Assembly (NCBI GenBank): GCA_964035575.1
Contig: OZ037849.1
Coordinates: forward strand, 186,001-250,000
DNA length: 64,000 nucleotides
Source: Rhynchopus sp. YZ270_cl-10
Taxonomy: Eukaryota > Euglenozoa > Diplonemea > Diplonemida > Diplonemidae
Direction: 5' to 3'
In this document: piece by piece, positions 28,715 to 39,370 of the stretch
Numbering within the stretch: position 1 is the stretch's first letter
How the letters are laid out: each line of letters begins with the position of its first letter
Notes under the pieces: model-generated
Seen by the model: the letters and a program-made list of their open reading frames with translations, nothing else
What the model was told of the DNA's origin: nothing
Databases searched by the model: none
Made by a program: the position numbers and the translations under genes

Positions 28715-28832
28715 GGTCAAAAAAAATTTTTCCCGCCGGAGAGAAGCTAGTTCGTGGGGGGTGAATCCCTGGTACTGAGTGGTCAAAAAAAATTGCAATT
28801 TGCGCGTGATCCCTTCCCCAGCACAAGTGCTA

Positions 28833-29045
28833 TTACAGCTGAACTTTCCTGATACTAAAACCAGCAAAACGATGGAGAATTTCATCAATCCCCCCCTCAC
28901 TGAGGGTCTCTTTGTGCTGTTTAATCAAACAGATGCACAAGAGAGAGGCATCTGTCATATGAGACTTCATCCTTAGTTTGATTATTTTCAATAAACTAAA
29001 ACGTCTCTCTGCCGTTGAAGATAGAGTTGACACGAGCAGTGACAC
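28833..29045 (-). pseudogene. hAT transposase C-terminal dimerisation domain remnant
   Basis: Minus-strand peptide of about 70 aa containing LSSTAERRFSLLKIIKLRMK, then MTDASLLCICLIKQ and ILHRFAG. This is the characteristic hATC signature (S/T-x-AER-x-FS-x-L-x-x-IK..., then a leucine-rich helix). The N-terminal and RNase H-like parts of the transposase are absent. Its orientation and position inside the hAT ends agree with the element assignment. Confidence 0.85.
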
Positions 29046-29403
29046 CTTCTATAACAGGGGGTACGGGGCACCTTCAGCAGACTGCAGGATTGAGGAGCGG
29101 GAGTGCTGGGGAAACTTCCTCTCACGGCAGGCGGGTTTGCGGATGATTTTGAGTACAGTGGACACCCCTCTGCGACCCCCCCTCCGGGGGGGTCTACAGG
29201 GTGGTGGGGAGAAATCTCTCTCTCTTTTTTTTTTTTTTTTTTCCCCTTTTTTTTTTATTATTTATTTATTTATACAGGGTTTCGCCCCGGTGGGGCGAAG
29301 CCCTGGGGCGAAATAAAATGTCATTTTTTCAGGAAAAGATTTTTTTAACGAAAAAAAATATTTTTCGCCCCGGGGCGAACGCCCTGTAAGTTACACAACC
29401 ATG

Positions 29404-29966
29404 GAGGGTGTCTAAAAAGGTCAAAAACGGAAAAAATGGAAAAAAAGGTGAAAAAAATTGGGGTGTTTTTGACCAAAAAAAGAGTGAGGGGAGTTGGGTC
29501 CAGTCATAGGGGAGTATAGCAATTTTTAAAAAATTCTACCAAAAATGCACAGCATTTTTCAAGCACATAGGCAGATTTTCGCTTTTTTATAAAAAATTGA
29601 GGAAACCGAAATAGCCCACTGTAGCTGTCTTCCCTCAGAGGTCGGAGCCCAAAATAGGCCGTTCTTCCTGCGGAAAGTAGTGCGCACACTGTCCATATCT
29701 TCGAAGATGAACCGTTTCGGCTCGCAGAACACCTCAAATTACTTGCAGCTTGCGAGTCTCCGTGTTCTTGAAGGGTGGGGCGTAGAGGGAGAAGGCAGCG
29801 ATCACATTGAGCGGAGGGCGTCGAAAAAGTCTATGTGAGCCGCGCGACTGTTCACGATGCCAGTGAAGAAGTCTTTCGGGAATCCTTGCCGGAAGGGCGT
29901 ACGACCGTGGGTGAGACACCTGAGGAGTACTGGAGCACCCTCCGCTTGATGGCAGACGGCGTATGT
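29404..29966 (+). repeat. Dispersed repeat R4 (terminus GGAGGGTGT), copy 1
   Basis: About 560 bp almost identical to 63408-63972, starting GGAGGGTGTCTAAAAAGGTC. Part of it (GGGAGTTGGGTCCAGTCATA) also appears near 41375. The inner half (29690-29966) has protein-like composition, with a frame reading VEKVYVSRATVHDASEEVF and then TPEEYWSTLRLMADG, but it is not an intact gene. Probably a relic of another element or captured gene. 29966-30290 continues with no recognisable feature. Confidence 0.75.
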
Positions 29967-30296
29967 CCGCGTGCTCGGTGGGTCACAAGAAGAGGTTGAA
30001 GCTTGTAGACACCAGCACCGGCACGAGTCAAGTCACAAAGAGCTAGGAGAACTGACGTGCGGTGGGGAAGGTTCCCTCCGACCGTCCGGACTTGGCGGTC
30101 TGCACCCCCATCCTCGTCAAGAATTGGCTAGAGCACATGGCACCCAGAGCAGTGACCGGTCCGACGGTCGCACGTGAGCGTCGCTCCTCCGGAAGCTGGT
30201 AGTGGCCCAAGTCCACACGGACTAGAGGCCGCCGATGAGCAGGAAACTGCAGGAGGGCATGCCACAAGGGCTAACGAAACCATGGTAATGGGTTCA

Positions 30297-30400
30297 GACG
30301 TGTATATGGTGTAACCACAGATGCTCAAAACACCCGATTTTTACGTTTTTTTGCATTTTTCGGTGCCCCAAGACCCACCCCAGGGGTCTAAAAATTTTTC
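30297..30400 (+). repeat. Repeat T, uninterrupted copy
   Basis: Runs GTGTATATGGTGTAACCAC..., then GATTTTTACGTTTTTTTGCA, then CCCCAAGACCCACCCCAGGG. The minus-strand LINE sits in another copy of this sequence, split between 42447-42509 and 52155-52210. Confidence 0.8.
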
Positions 30401-30473
30401 GAAAAAAAAAATTTTTTTTTTTCAGATTTTGCTAAGGTAAAATGTGACTGTGAAAACGATCCTCAAAATAGCC

Positions 30474-30534
30474 ACCAACGATTTCTAAAGCTACAGTTTC
30501 TGTACTTCATTGCTACAGTTTCTGTACTTCATTG
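30474..30534 (+). promoter_or_regulatory. Two tandem spliced-leader-like sequences at LINE 5' end
   Basis: Unit 1 (30474-30512) reads ACCAACGATTTCTAAAG and then CTACAGTTTCTGTACTT plus CATTG. Unit 2 (30513-30534) repeats only the last 22 nt, starting immediately after the AG of CTAAAG. The 3' portion is essentially the conserved 3' part of the kinetoplastid/diplonemid spliced leader. Confidence 0.8.
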
Positions 30535-30560
30535 CCCCTTGTCTCCCCCGCCCAACTAAA

Positions 30561-32222
30561 ATGGCAACACTCTGTAGCGCGCGCTACAGAGTGGCGACAT
30601 CAGTAGTGGCGCTACTGATGGTTGCGATGACGGCGGCAGACACATCGCAGGCGACGGACACATCGCAGGCGTCGGACACATCGCAGGAGGCGGACACATC
30701 GCAGGCGAATGCGACGGCGAAGGACGCGCCAGCGACGACAGCGGCGGGAGCTACAACAGTAGCACTCTCGACCCCGCTCCCCCCACACCTCGGTCGGACA
30801 AGCCGAGAAGGTCCCGAGGATGTCGGCACGTCGGACCACCTCCCACCCACATACGGTTGCGCACCAGTGGGAACCGGCTACGCCGTGAGGCATGCCACGG
30901 GAAGGACCGGCCGCGTGGACCCCCCCGCCCGCCGGGGTTGGGACGCTGTAGGTCAGACGAAGATCGGCGCCGGAGCGTTCACCCGAGGGGGGGGAGGGTG
31001 GGCGGGATTTTTGGGGTGGAAGGGTGGCCCAAGAGCCCAGTTTTTCCTCCTTTTTCTCTCCCCAGTTTGTTTTGCCCCTCCTTTGGACCCACCTCCCCAA
31101 GCCCCTAATCAAACATTTCACCCTCTCCCATTCCTCGGGTCCAAAGATTTTCAACCCTCCCTCGTTCAGTCGGGGATCAGGGTGGGGCCTTTTTATTGCT
31201 TCCCCCCTTTTTCTCCCACCATATATCGCGGACTTGTCCCACCTCCTCCAGCTCATTCTGCCCATAAATTTCTTTTACTTTTTATTTTAAACAATTCACA
31301 AAAAACCTCGGACAGGGCGAGCGCACGGAGTGAGGCGGGAGGTCTGCGGTTCGGTTTCCTCCCCCCACCCCACCCCTTTGTTTTTAAAAAAAAGAAGATG
31401 TGGAGCAACACCATTCACCGCGGATTTGTCCCACCTTCTCCAGCTCATTCGGTCCATACATTTCTTTTACTTTTTACTTTCAACAATTCACAAAAAACCT
31501 CGGACAGTGTGAGTGTACGGAGAGAGGCAGGAGGTCTGCGGTTCGGTTTCCTCCCCCCACCCCACCCCCCTGTTTTTAAAAATAAGACGCGGTCGGTTCC
31601 AGAGCTCGAGTCGGTAGGGCGGGCCTATGTTCCCCCCTCCGCCTCCTTCATTCACCCCTTTGCACAAACAAATGAAGACACAAAAAAAGTAACTAATAGC
31701 AATCATGGGAGTTTAGGGAGGCTGGGGAACAAATGTAGAGAGTCATCTGAGAGAGTCGGGAGGGTAGGGTGGCCGGGTCTTTGTCGTTCTTTTCCCCCCT
31801 GTTTTCCCCCTGTTCACCGCGGGCTACATGCTTGGTCGCTGCACTGTCACGAGAGGGCTTTGTATTGCAAACCACATTTCTGCACCGCTTGTTCACCCAC
31901 CGCCACTGTGTTATTCTCCTATGACCTGTTCTCTGTATTTCAGGGTGCACGTGAGGGGAGGTGGCGGCTGGGGTCGCTAGTGTCTCTGGTGGTCGATGAG
32001 GTTCCTGTGCCTGGCTCTGTGGGCGGCTGTGCGCCGGGTGTGGTGGATGCGGGTGTTGTGGGCGGTGGTGCGTTGACGCTGCTCGTCGTCGGGGTGGACG
32101 ACAGGGTGGGCAGCAGCAGCTGCAACAACAGCAACAGCTACAACAACAGCAGCAACAGCGGCAACTGCAGCAACAACAGCATCAGCAACGGCTACAGCAG
32201 CAGCAGCAACAGCAACAACAGA

Positions 32223-32255
<33 letters not shown>

Positions 32256-35200
32256 AGCTACAGCAGCAATTTCAGGTGCGGGTGTGTGGGTGTTGGTGAG
32301 GTTCGTGCGGCTGTGGTGGATGTGGGTAGTGCGGAGGCGTCGGGTGGCCAGGTCGGGAGCTGGGTGGCGGGGGATGTTCCTAGATCCGTTGGCGGGTGTG
32401 GGGTCGTGTGGCCTGGTGTCGTGTGGGCCTGGATGGTCTGCCACGTTGCGACGTTGCTCCGTGCCCTCCTGGCCGGCACCCTCACGTGGGTGGAGCCCTG
32501 CCGCCGCCGTCGCCGCCGCCGCCGTAGGTGGATTGCCCGGAACCGCTGGTGTCAGGGTCTCCGCCTGATGAGCCGATGCTCCCTATCGGGGGTTCGCCGG
32601 TGCGTGGCGTGGGGGCATTGGCCGCAGCACAACCCTCAACTGGCTGGCTCACGTCTCCGCAGCAGAGCTTTGTTCCGCATGCGCCGGGATGGCAGACGCA
32701 GAGCAGGGCGGCGCCAGCTCGTTCGGGCGGGCCCGGGTGCCCTGAGAGGCGGGAACGAGCAGGACGACCTGGTGGACGCTGAACGGGTGAAGGTAGACGA
32801 ATTCCTGCTGAACGCCACTTCTCTGGATACTGCTGTACGCGTCCCGAACTCCGAGTCGGACAACTGCCTCTTTGTCGCGCTGTTCCAGGCCCAGGCCCGG
32901 AACAGGCCTCCCCCTACGGCAGCTGAGTGCACTGAGCTTCGGGAATCCCTGGCCGACAGAGCAGAAGCGACGCGTGCGCAGGGTGAGGCGTTGTTGGGGG
33001 GGCGGGAGAAACTCGACGCCTACATCGCCGGGCTTAGAGGGACCGCCTGGGGGGACCACTTCGCCATCCACCTTGCGGCGAATGTCTGGCAGGAGAACAT
33101 CCTGGTGGTGCAAGGGGGTGAGAACCCAGTGGTGCGCATTCGAGCTACAGCACTGAAGACGAAGGCCAAAGCGAGGACGCGGATCATTGCTAGGGTGGGC
33201 AATCATTTTGACGCCGTGTACGCCGATTCCGAAGCGATCGCGTCGCTCACAGCGGGGGCCCCTTTCTCCCTCCTCAGCGCCGCCACCACACATGTGCACC
33301 CACTGGTGGCAATCACCGCAGATTCCCCAGCATCCTGCGTCCTGGACTCCCCTGAGCCGGGGCACTACTGCCCTTTGCCTCACTGCTCCAGCTCCAAAAT
33401 CCACAGGAGCGTTGAGCTAACTCACCGCAATATGCAACGACACCTGCAGGCGCACGCCCAGCACGGCGACATCCTCCCCGCAGCAGACCTCCGCCGCCTG
33501 AGGTACATGCAGTGTGTGCGGTGCGGTGACGTAATCACTAAGAACGCCCAGGGAGGGACGTGCTTTGCGTGTAGGAGCGCGACCGCTCCGTCCGTTGTGC
33601 CAAAGCCCCGTGACAGAACGCAGATGGAAATCGAGGATGACAGCCTCCTTCCGTCTGCTCAGGATATTGCGTTGAGCCGCTCCCGAGTCATGGAGTTCAT
33701 CCCAGACTACATGCTTCGTGCAACGACAGTGGCGACGCGCGTCGCACTCAACGACATCGCGGCCGACAACACGGACCTGGCCGCGTGGAACCGGTTTGGC
33801 ATGCTGTGGAAGACGCTTCTCCGTACGCGCCGCAGCGGCAAGACGAAGAAGAAGCGCATGCGTGAGAAGCGTATCGAGGACTTGGAACGGTGGGAGAAAG
33901 GCGAGTTGTCCGCGCTCTGGCGGGATGCGCAGGCCCAGGTGCCGGGGAGACGTACTGAGCAGGAAGACCCCACCTTTGAAGATCGGGAGCGAGCGTGTGT
34001 TGCTGAGGCTCGGAAGGGTCGCTCCGCTGCTGCCTTCTCCCGCCTTTCTTCGAAGGGTCTCGCCCCGGACTCCGAAGCTACGCTGCAGGCCCTGCGAGCC
34101 AAGCATCCGGCGCCCCAGTCCCCTACTACGCTCGATAGCAATTTGGTGAATTCGGTTTCCCCTGTAGACCTGACCCCGGCGCAAGTACTGGCTTTGGTGA
34201 AGCGCATGCCGAGAGGCACCGCAGCAGGTCCTTCCGGCCTTCGTGCGGACCACCTGAAGCAGATGTTGACTGAAAGTGATGTCGACATCCTGCCGGCCCT
34301 GACACACGTGATCAACGCGATCCGCGCTGCCAATGTCCCCGACGAGGTCACCCCTTTCCTGGCAGGGGCCAGATTGATGGCGCTCCCCAAAGGTGACAAC
34401 GACGTCCGCCCGATTGCAGTGGGTGAGACGCTCCGGAGGCTGGCGGCGAAGTCGTTTGCGGCGGAGGTGAAGAAGCAAGCGAAGGACGTCCTTCTTCCCG
34501 GGAAGCAGGTGGGCGTGGGGGTGGAAGGCGGTATTGAGGCAGCGACGGCGACTGTCTGGGATTACACCCACCGTCACAGTGGTCACGACAAAGTGGTGCT
34601 GAAGATCGACTACAGCAACGCGTTCAACACAGTCTGTCGCAGCGCCATGCTGAACCAGACCCGCAAACACCTCCCTCAACTGTCTCGATTTGTGGAGTGG
34701 TGCTATGTGGACCCGTCTTCCCTGGTGTACGGTGAGACTGTGGTGGACTCGCAAACTGGTGCGCAGCAGGGTGACCCGCTCGGCCCCCTCCTCTTCTCGT
34801 TGGTAGTGAAGGACTTGACGGAAAAGGTGCGCGACCTGCCAGGAGTGGATCTAGCGGTGTGGTATCTGGATGACGGGACGCTGATGGGGTCTCCTCAAGG
34901 GGTCGCGGCTGCGTTCAAAGTGCTTCAGGAGGAGAGCCTGAGTTTGGGGCTGTCGGTGAACTCCAAAAAGTGCGAACTTATTCCCCTTGGGCTCTACCAA
35001 CCAGACAGCTTCCTTAATGAGGCGGGATTTACAGTGTCAGACCTGACGGTGATCCGGGACGGATTCGGCTTTCTGGGGGCCCCCATCGGCACCAATGAGT
35101 TCTGCGACAAGTTCATGGAGAAGAAGCTGCACGAGTTTGCGTTGAATCTCCGCTTGCTGGGCAAGCTAGGAGACGCCCAGGTGGCCTTGTCTCTCCTGCG

Positions 35201-38200
35201 CCATTGTGAAGGCTTCTGCAAAGCGGTCTTCTACATGCGCGCTGTACGTCACCAAGGGGAGCACCTCTGGTTGAAGAAGTATGACAAGGAGGTGGACCGA
35301 GTGCTCGCGCAGATTCTGAGCTCGCCGGGGACAGATCCCGACATATTGCTGCCGGACGCTGCCAGATTGCAGGCTGCCCTCCCCGTGCGCATGGGTGGCT
35401 TGGGGGTGCGCCGGTCGTACGACCACTGGACGGCTGCCGCTATGGGAGCTGCTAGTGGCACCTACGCTCTGTGTAAGCACCTTGACAAGCACTATCGTTG
35501 GGATGCGGCGGGGTGGAGCCACACGGCCACCAGGTACAACGAGTTGGTGGACGCCGATGCCCGCGTGGACACTGAAGAGCTTCCCCAGCAGATCCTCAAG
35601 CAGCGAGACCTCTCTGCCTCGATCATCGTGCGTCAGGTGGCCAATCTGCGTGATGAAGGTGACGTGCAAGACCGTGCCCGACTGAACTCGCTCCTGCTGC
35701 CCTTGGCCGGGGCGTGGATTACGGCATTACCCCTCCCGGAGAATGTCATCAACCCCGAGGAGTTTCGAGCCGTGGTCCGCCTCAGACTGGGTCTTGTGGT
35801 GCACAGGGACAAATCACGATGCGAGCAATGTGGCCAGCCCATGGATGAATTCGGGGTACACGCCCTCAACTGCAAGCACGGGGGTTGCACGATTCGCAGA
35901 CACAACCGGGTTCGAGATCTGGTGGGCATGTTGGGATCGAAGGCAGGCCTCGCTCCGGCCCTGGAACCAAAGCACATCGTCCTCGGAGGCACCAAACCGG
36001 CGGACATTTTCTTCTCCATCGGTATCGGTGACGGCAGGCCTAGAGCGGTGGACTGCACGATCTGGAACCCTCTCGCCGCTTCTCATGTTCAGGAGGCGGC
36101 CCGAGCAGTGGGGCACGCAGCGGTCAAAGCTCAGTCGAAGAAACGGGGTAAACATGGTGACGCTTGCAGGAAGGCCCACATTTCCTTCTCAGCCTTTGCA
36201 GCCGAGGTCTTTGGGGGGCTAGGACCGGAGGCGGCTACACTGTGGCGACATTTGAACAAGATGGCGGCGGAGCGCGCGGATGGAGACAAGGTTCTGGCCT
36301 CGGTCAAGTGGAACGAACGCCTGGCTGTGGGTCTCCAACGGGAGGTGGGTGCCACGTTGCTGAAGAGGGGCGCTCTGTGCTTCAGCCTCGGGAACTCACG
36401 GGAGGCTTTGCCGGAAAAACTTGTTCCCCTCTCAAAAGACTACTACGCCCCGCCTGACACCCCTGATGACCGGTTCCCTTCCTACGTGGATGATCACCTG
36501 TACCGCTTAGCTGAAAACGATTGCGAAATCGTCGAGGAGCCCGCAGCCCCTGATCCCCCTTACGATGTTGATGAGGCCACAGTAGCAATGGAGGTGTGGT
36601 TACAGCGGCAGGCTGGCAAAGAGACCACCCACCAGTCTTCTCTAGAAGTGACTCACGCTCCCTGTGATGACCCTGCAGCGGCCTTCCAGGCACAGTGTGC
36701 GTGCGACCCTCCTCCTGCTCTTGCGACGCAGCTGTCTGCCCTTGGATGCTCCGTCCCCGGGGACTTCCGCTACACTGTGGGTGACTGCTGCTTTGACGCT
36801 GTGGCGTACCAGTGCGAGAGGGACGCGGGGTCCTTGAGACTGTCTGCGATTGCACAGGTAGTCCAAGATGAGGACTTAGCGGCGCGTGCAGAGCCAAATG
36901 TCGCAGTATGGGCGAGTCGGATGCGCATCGCTGGGAGTCCGCGCCCGGACACCTGGGCTGACATGGTGACGGTTAACAGTCTTGCACGCGTTCTACATTC
37001 GGTTGTGGTGGTGTTCGTCGGTGGGCAACGGCCCACGGTCTTCACCCCCTCAGGCACTGTGGGCTACCGTCACGTGCTTGCGCTGGCCCACGACGGTCAC
37101 GTAGCGGGCCACTTCACACCGGTCACCATCCCCGAGAAGCTGACGCAGTACCTCCTGATGCAAGAGCCGAACCCGCGCCTGCCGTCGCTCACATGTGTGT
37201 CTCGCGAGGCTCTGCTGGACTATCCTCAGGACGAAACGAGGGCGGATTTCGGGCGATGCGAGTTGTGCTTGGCTGCTGTTCTTGGCAGTGAACGCCACTG
37301 GCAGTGTCGGGAGTGCGTGGGGTGGGCGTGCCTGTCGTGTCTTCCCCTAGGTTCAACTTGCCCTCGTGCCCTACCGGTCGCCAGCAACCCGCGCTCTGTG
37401 AAGAAGACGGAGCGCACGGTGACGACGGACCCCAAGAGCAACAGCCTGGTGAAGGATCAGAAACAAGTCCGGGTGGCTAAGAGCACGGAGGCTGCGAAGA
37501 TGAGGAGGGCACAGCTACACGACACCATGAGACAGGCACCATCGGACGTCAAGGGACAGGAGAGCGGCTACTCTACCACACAATCAGCCCTCCCTGCCGC
37601 CTCCGCGCCCTCGGTGCCCCACGTCGCGCACGCTGTTCCCCAGCCTAACACCTCGCAAGCGCCCTCTGCTTCAGACGAGCCTCAGCAACATCAGACACCT
37701 ACGGCGAGTGGCTACTCCAACACCAATTCAGCCCTCCCGTGCCCGAGCAATGTGATTTTCTGGAACGACTTGGCGCCCTGCCCTGGGTACAACAGGCCGA
37801 TCCCAGCGACCCCAGAGGAGTGGCGGGTTTTGTTCTACCCCGTTGCCACTCACGCCGATCCCGAGGGCGCGTCTATGTCAGCTGCTAACGCTCTAGTGTG
37901 CTTCACTCGTTGGTGGGAGGCAATGAAGCCGAGTTTGAGTGGGGGGGACCAGCAGTGGGCTTCGATGCTTGGCGGCCGGCTCCGTAACCTTGCGAAGTCC
38001 GAAGCAGAGAGTGGCTACTCTAACACAGCACCAGCCCTCCCTACTTCGTGTGCGCCCCACGTAGAGCAGACCCCTGTCCAACCTGGCACCTCGTCGCAGT
38101 CGCTTGCTGGATCGGCCGCGTCTCAGCAGCATCAGGCACATACGGAGAGTGGCTATTCCAACACCCACTCAGCCCTCCCCGTACCCGCGCCTGTTGCAGC

Positions 38201-38801
38201 AGCTCCCTCAACCTCCAACACGAGAGTGCAGCCCCACGCTGTTCCGCCAACCGCTTCATCGCAGGTGCAGCCCACCAGGACACATACGGGGAGTGGCTAT
38301 TCAAACACCACCCCAGCCCCCCCCGTATTCACGTCCTCTGAGGCAGCTCACTCCCGCGCTGACACGAGTGAACAGCCACACGACGCCTCGCAAGGCAGTG
38401 CGTACTCCGCGGACCTCCTCGACAGGTCCCAACCCGCAGTTCCTTTGCCAGGCGCATCATCGGTCCCCAGCACAGACACAACATCGGAGAGTGGCTCCCA
38501 ATCCGCACCACCAGCCCTCCCGAACTCTGTGCCGGTATGGAATGACATAGCGCCCTGCCCCGGGTTTGACTTGCCTACTCCAGAGACGGCCGAAGAGTGG
38601 GAGGGACTGTTCTATCCCAATACCACTCATTTCAGCTCCCAAGGTGGGTACGGACTGACGGCAGCGGAGGCTTTCGAGTACTGTGGGCGGTGGAGGAATG
38701 CAGTGAAGCCGATGTTGAACCAGTGGGAGCTGAAGAAGTCGGCGGAGCTGTACAATCGCCTGCGGAGCCTTGTGCAGACGCGTCGTCGAAACGCCACATA
38801 G
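30561..38801 (+). CDS. LINE polyprotein: OTU - zinc fingers - RT - REL endonuclease - OTU - zinc ribbon - repeats
   Basis: 2746 aa from the ATG at 30561; the frame extends upstream only through the leader-like DNA. Approximate residues from this ATG follow. A hydrophobic start (SVVALLMVAMTAA) opens the protein. OTU-like domain 1 is at 760-885 (SDNCLFVALF; NHFDAVY). A C2H2 finger (YCPLPHC...HRNMQRHLQAH) is at 935-965 and CxxC/CxxC at 990-1010. RT is at 1200-1560 with KIDYSNAFN, GAQQGDPLGPLLFS and YLDD. CEQC...H...C is at 1755, then the restriction-like endonuclease (KPADIFF, RAVDCTI, AEVFGGLGPEA) at 1800-1895. OTU-like domain 2 is at 2070-2190 (VGDCCFDAVAY; GHFTPV). A cysteine-rich zinc module lies at 2230-2265. 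ESGYSNT-type motifs and two WNDxAPCPG domains follow. The low-complexity region at 140-470 may be untranslated or spliced in the mRNA. Confidence 0.9.
31217..31600 (+). repeat. 192-bp in-frame tandem duplication in LINE copy 1
   Basis: 31217-31408 and 31409-31600 are about 90% alike. LINE copy 2 has a single unit. The unit length is 64 codons, so the frame stays open. Confidence 0.9.
31912..31943 (+). promoter_or_regulatory. Splice-acceptor-like sequence in LINE
   Basis: A pyrimidine-rich tract ending in CTCTGTATTTCAG, then GGTGCACGTGAGG, conserved in LINE copy 2 near 50840-50870. It could be an internal trans-splice site giving a shorter mRNA for the enzymatic part, or an intron end. Confidence 0.45.
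32108..32275 (+). repeat. Interrupted CAG/CAA tract in LINE copy 1
   Basis: About 55 AGC/AAC-type triplets, heavily interrupted; in the main frame they read Ser/Asn. The equivalent place in LINE copy 2 has an expanded CAG tract and a 1.4-kb insert. Confidence 0.85.
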
Positions 38802-39186
38802 ACACTAGAGTCACCATTTTTCTACTTTTCCTTTTTCGTTTCCCCCCCCCTCCCCCTTTTATAGACTAGAGTGTACAGCCAGGCCTGGCTAGACGTCGTT
38901 AACAGCTTTGAACCAAGGAGGTTCATCGTGTCGTCAGCCACGCCCCTAAACCAACAAAAGACTACAAACAAAAACAAACTTACAAGAGGCCGCCCCGTAC
39001 CCCCTCCAGGCAAATAAAAAAGTAAAAGAATGCCCTTCCTCAGTCCGGAAGTATCGCCTCAACCGGTCACCTGCCGTAAAAGAGAGAGAGGTTACAGAAA
39101 AAGCATGAAAAAAACAAAAAAAAAAAAAAAAAAAAAAATAGGGGATCCCATGGCTGTGTAACTTAGGTGACCTAAGTTTTTAATAA

Positions 39187-39358
39187 CTATTTATTCACCT
39201 CCTTTTAGCGGGGTTTTATTTTGCGATAACTTCACGCATTTTTTTCCCAGGCGAGGGCTACTTAATTTGCCGAGCGAAGCGAGGCAAATTGAGTGCACGA
39301 GCCTGGGAAAAAAATAAGTGAAGTATCGCAAAATAATCCGCTAAAAGGAGGTGAATAC
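39187..39358. mobile_element. Fold-back element, ~62-bp arms
   Basis: The left arm (TTATTCACCTCCTTTTAGCG... to CCCAGGC) and right arm (GCCTGGG... to CGCTAAAAGGAGGTGAATA) are near-perfect reverse complements around a ~45-nt centre. The centre contains its own small hairpin (AATTTGCCGAGCG / GCGAGGCAAATT). Confidence 0.85.
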
Positions 39359-39370
39359 GTAATTTTATTT

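Larger units (their letters stand above)
28534..29386. mobile_element. hAT DNA transposon, internally deleted, inside E1
   Basis: Perfect 12-bp ends CAGGGCGTTCGC / GCGAACGCCCTG, flanked by an exact 8-bp duplication TAAGTTAC (28526-28533 and 29387-29394). It interrupts the right terminal sequence of E1, which is continuous in E2. The 853-bp element retains only the end of the transposase gene. A 90-bp tandem duplication starts at its left end, and near its right end (29277-29307) is a second palindrome, CAGGGTTTCGCCCC...GGGGCGAAGCCCTG. Confidence 0.93.
24397..29403. mobile_element. E1: TIR element with 6-bp target duplication (nested host)
   Basis: Ends are CATGGCTGTGTAACTTAAG (left) and the inverse CATGGTTGTGTAACTTA (right). 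They are flanked by the same 6-bp word GAGGGT at 24391-24396 and 29404-29409. Subterminal DNA is rich in CTTAAGT palindromes (24411-24475, 28321-28530). Comparison with E2 shows that E1 acquired E3 and a hAT element after insertion. Its own cargo is the minisatellite locus at 27230-27935 and 28070-28333, a short plus frame starting MTVMYQPFYHRYF that is absent from E2. No transposase of its own is seen. Confidence 0.85.
30474..39142 (+). mobile_element. LINE copy 1: non-LTR retrotransposon with RT, restriction-like endonuclease and OTU-like domains
   Basis: 8.7 kb. The 5' end is two tandem spliced-leader-like sequences (30474-30534). One very long ORF follows, then a 3' UTR with a conserved tail (39025-39100, including CTTCCTCAGTCCGGAAG) and an A-run to 39138. 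The 3' half aligns closely with the copy at 42510-52154. The single ORF, the C-terminal PD-(D/E)XK-type endonuclease and the CCHC finger before it place it with the R2/NeSL/CRE/Utopia-like group of LINEs. It appears whole. Confidence 0.92.

Noticed and set aside
24397-29403. E1/E2 as Polinton-like elements because of the 6-bp duplication
   Set aside because: No capsid, polymerase or integrase genes are seen, the ends do not look typical and the elements are short.
30510-30560. Upstream start for the LINE ORF at 30510
   Set aside because: The codon is TTG and lies inside the spliced-leader-like sequence; the first ATG is at 30561.
32284-32782. Alternative frame in LINE copy 1 (MDCPEPLVSGSPPDEP...) as a separate ORF
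   Set aside because: Between the two LINE copies the main frame is better conserved than this one.
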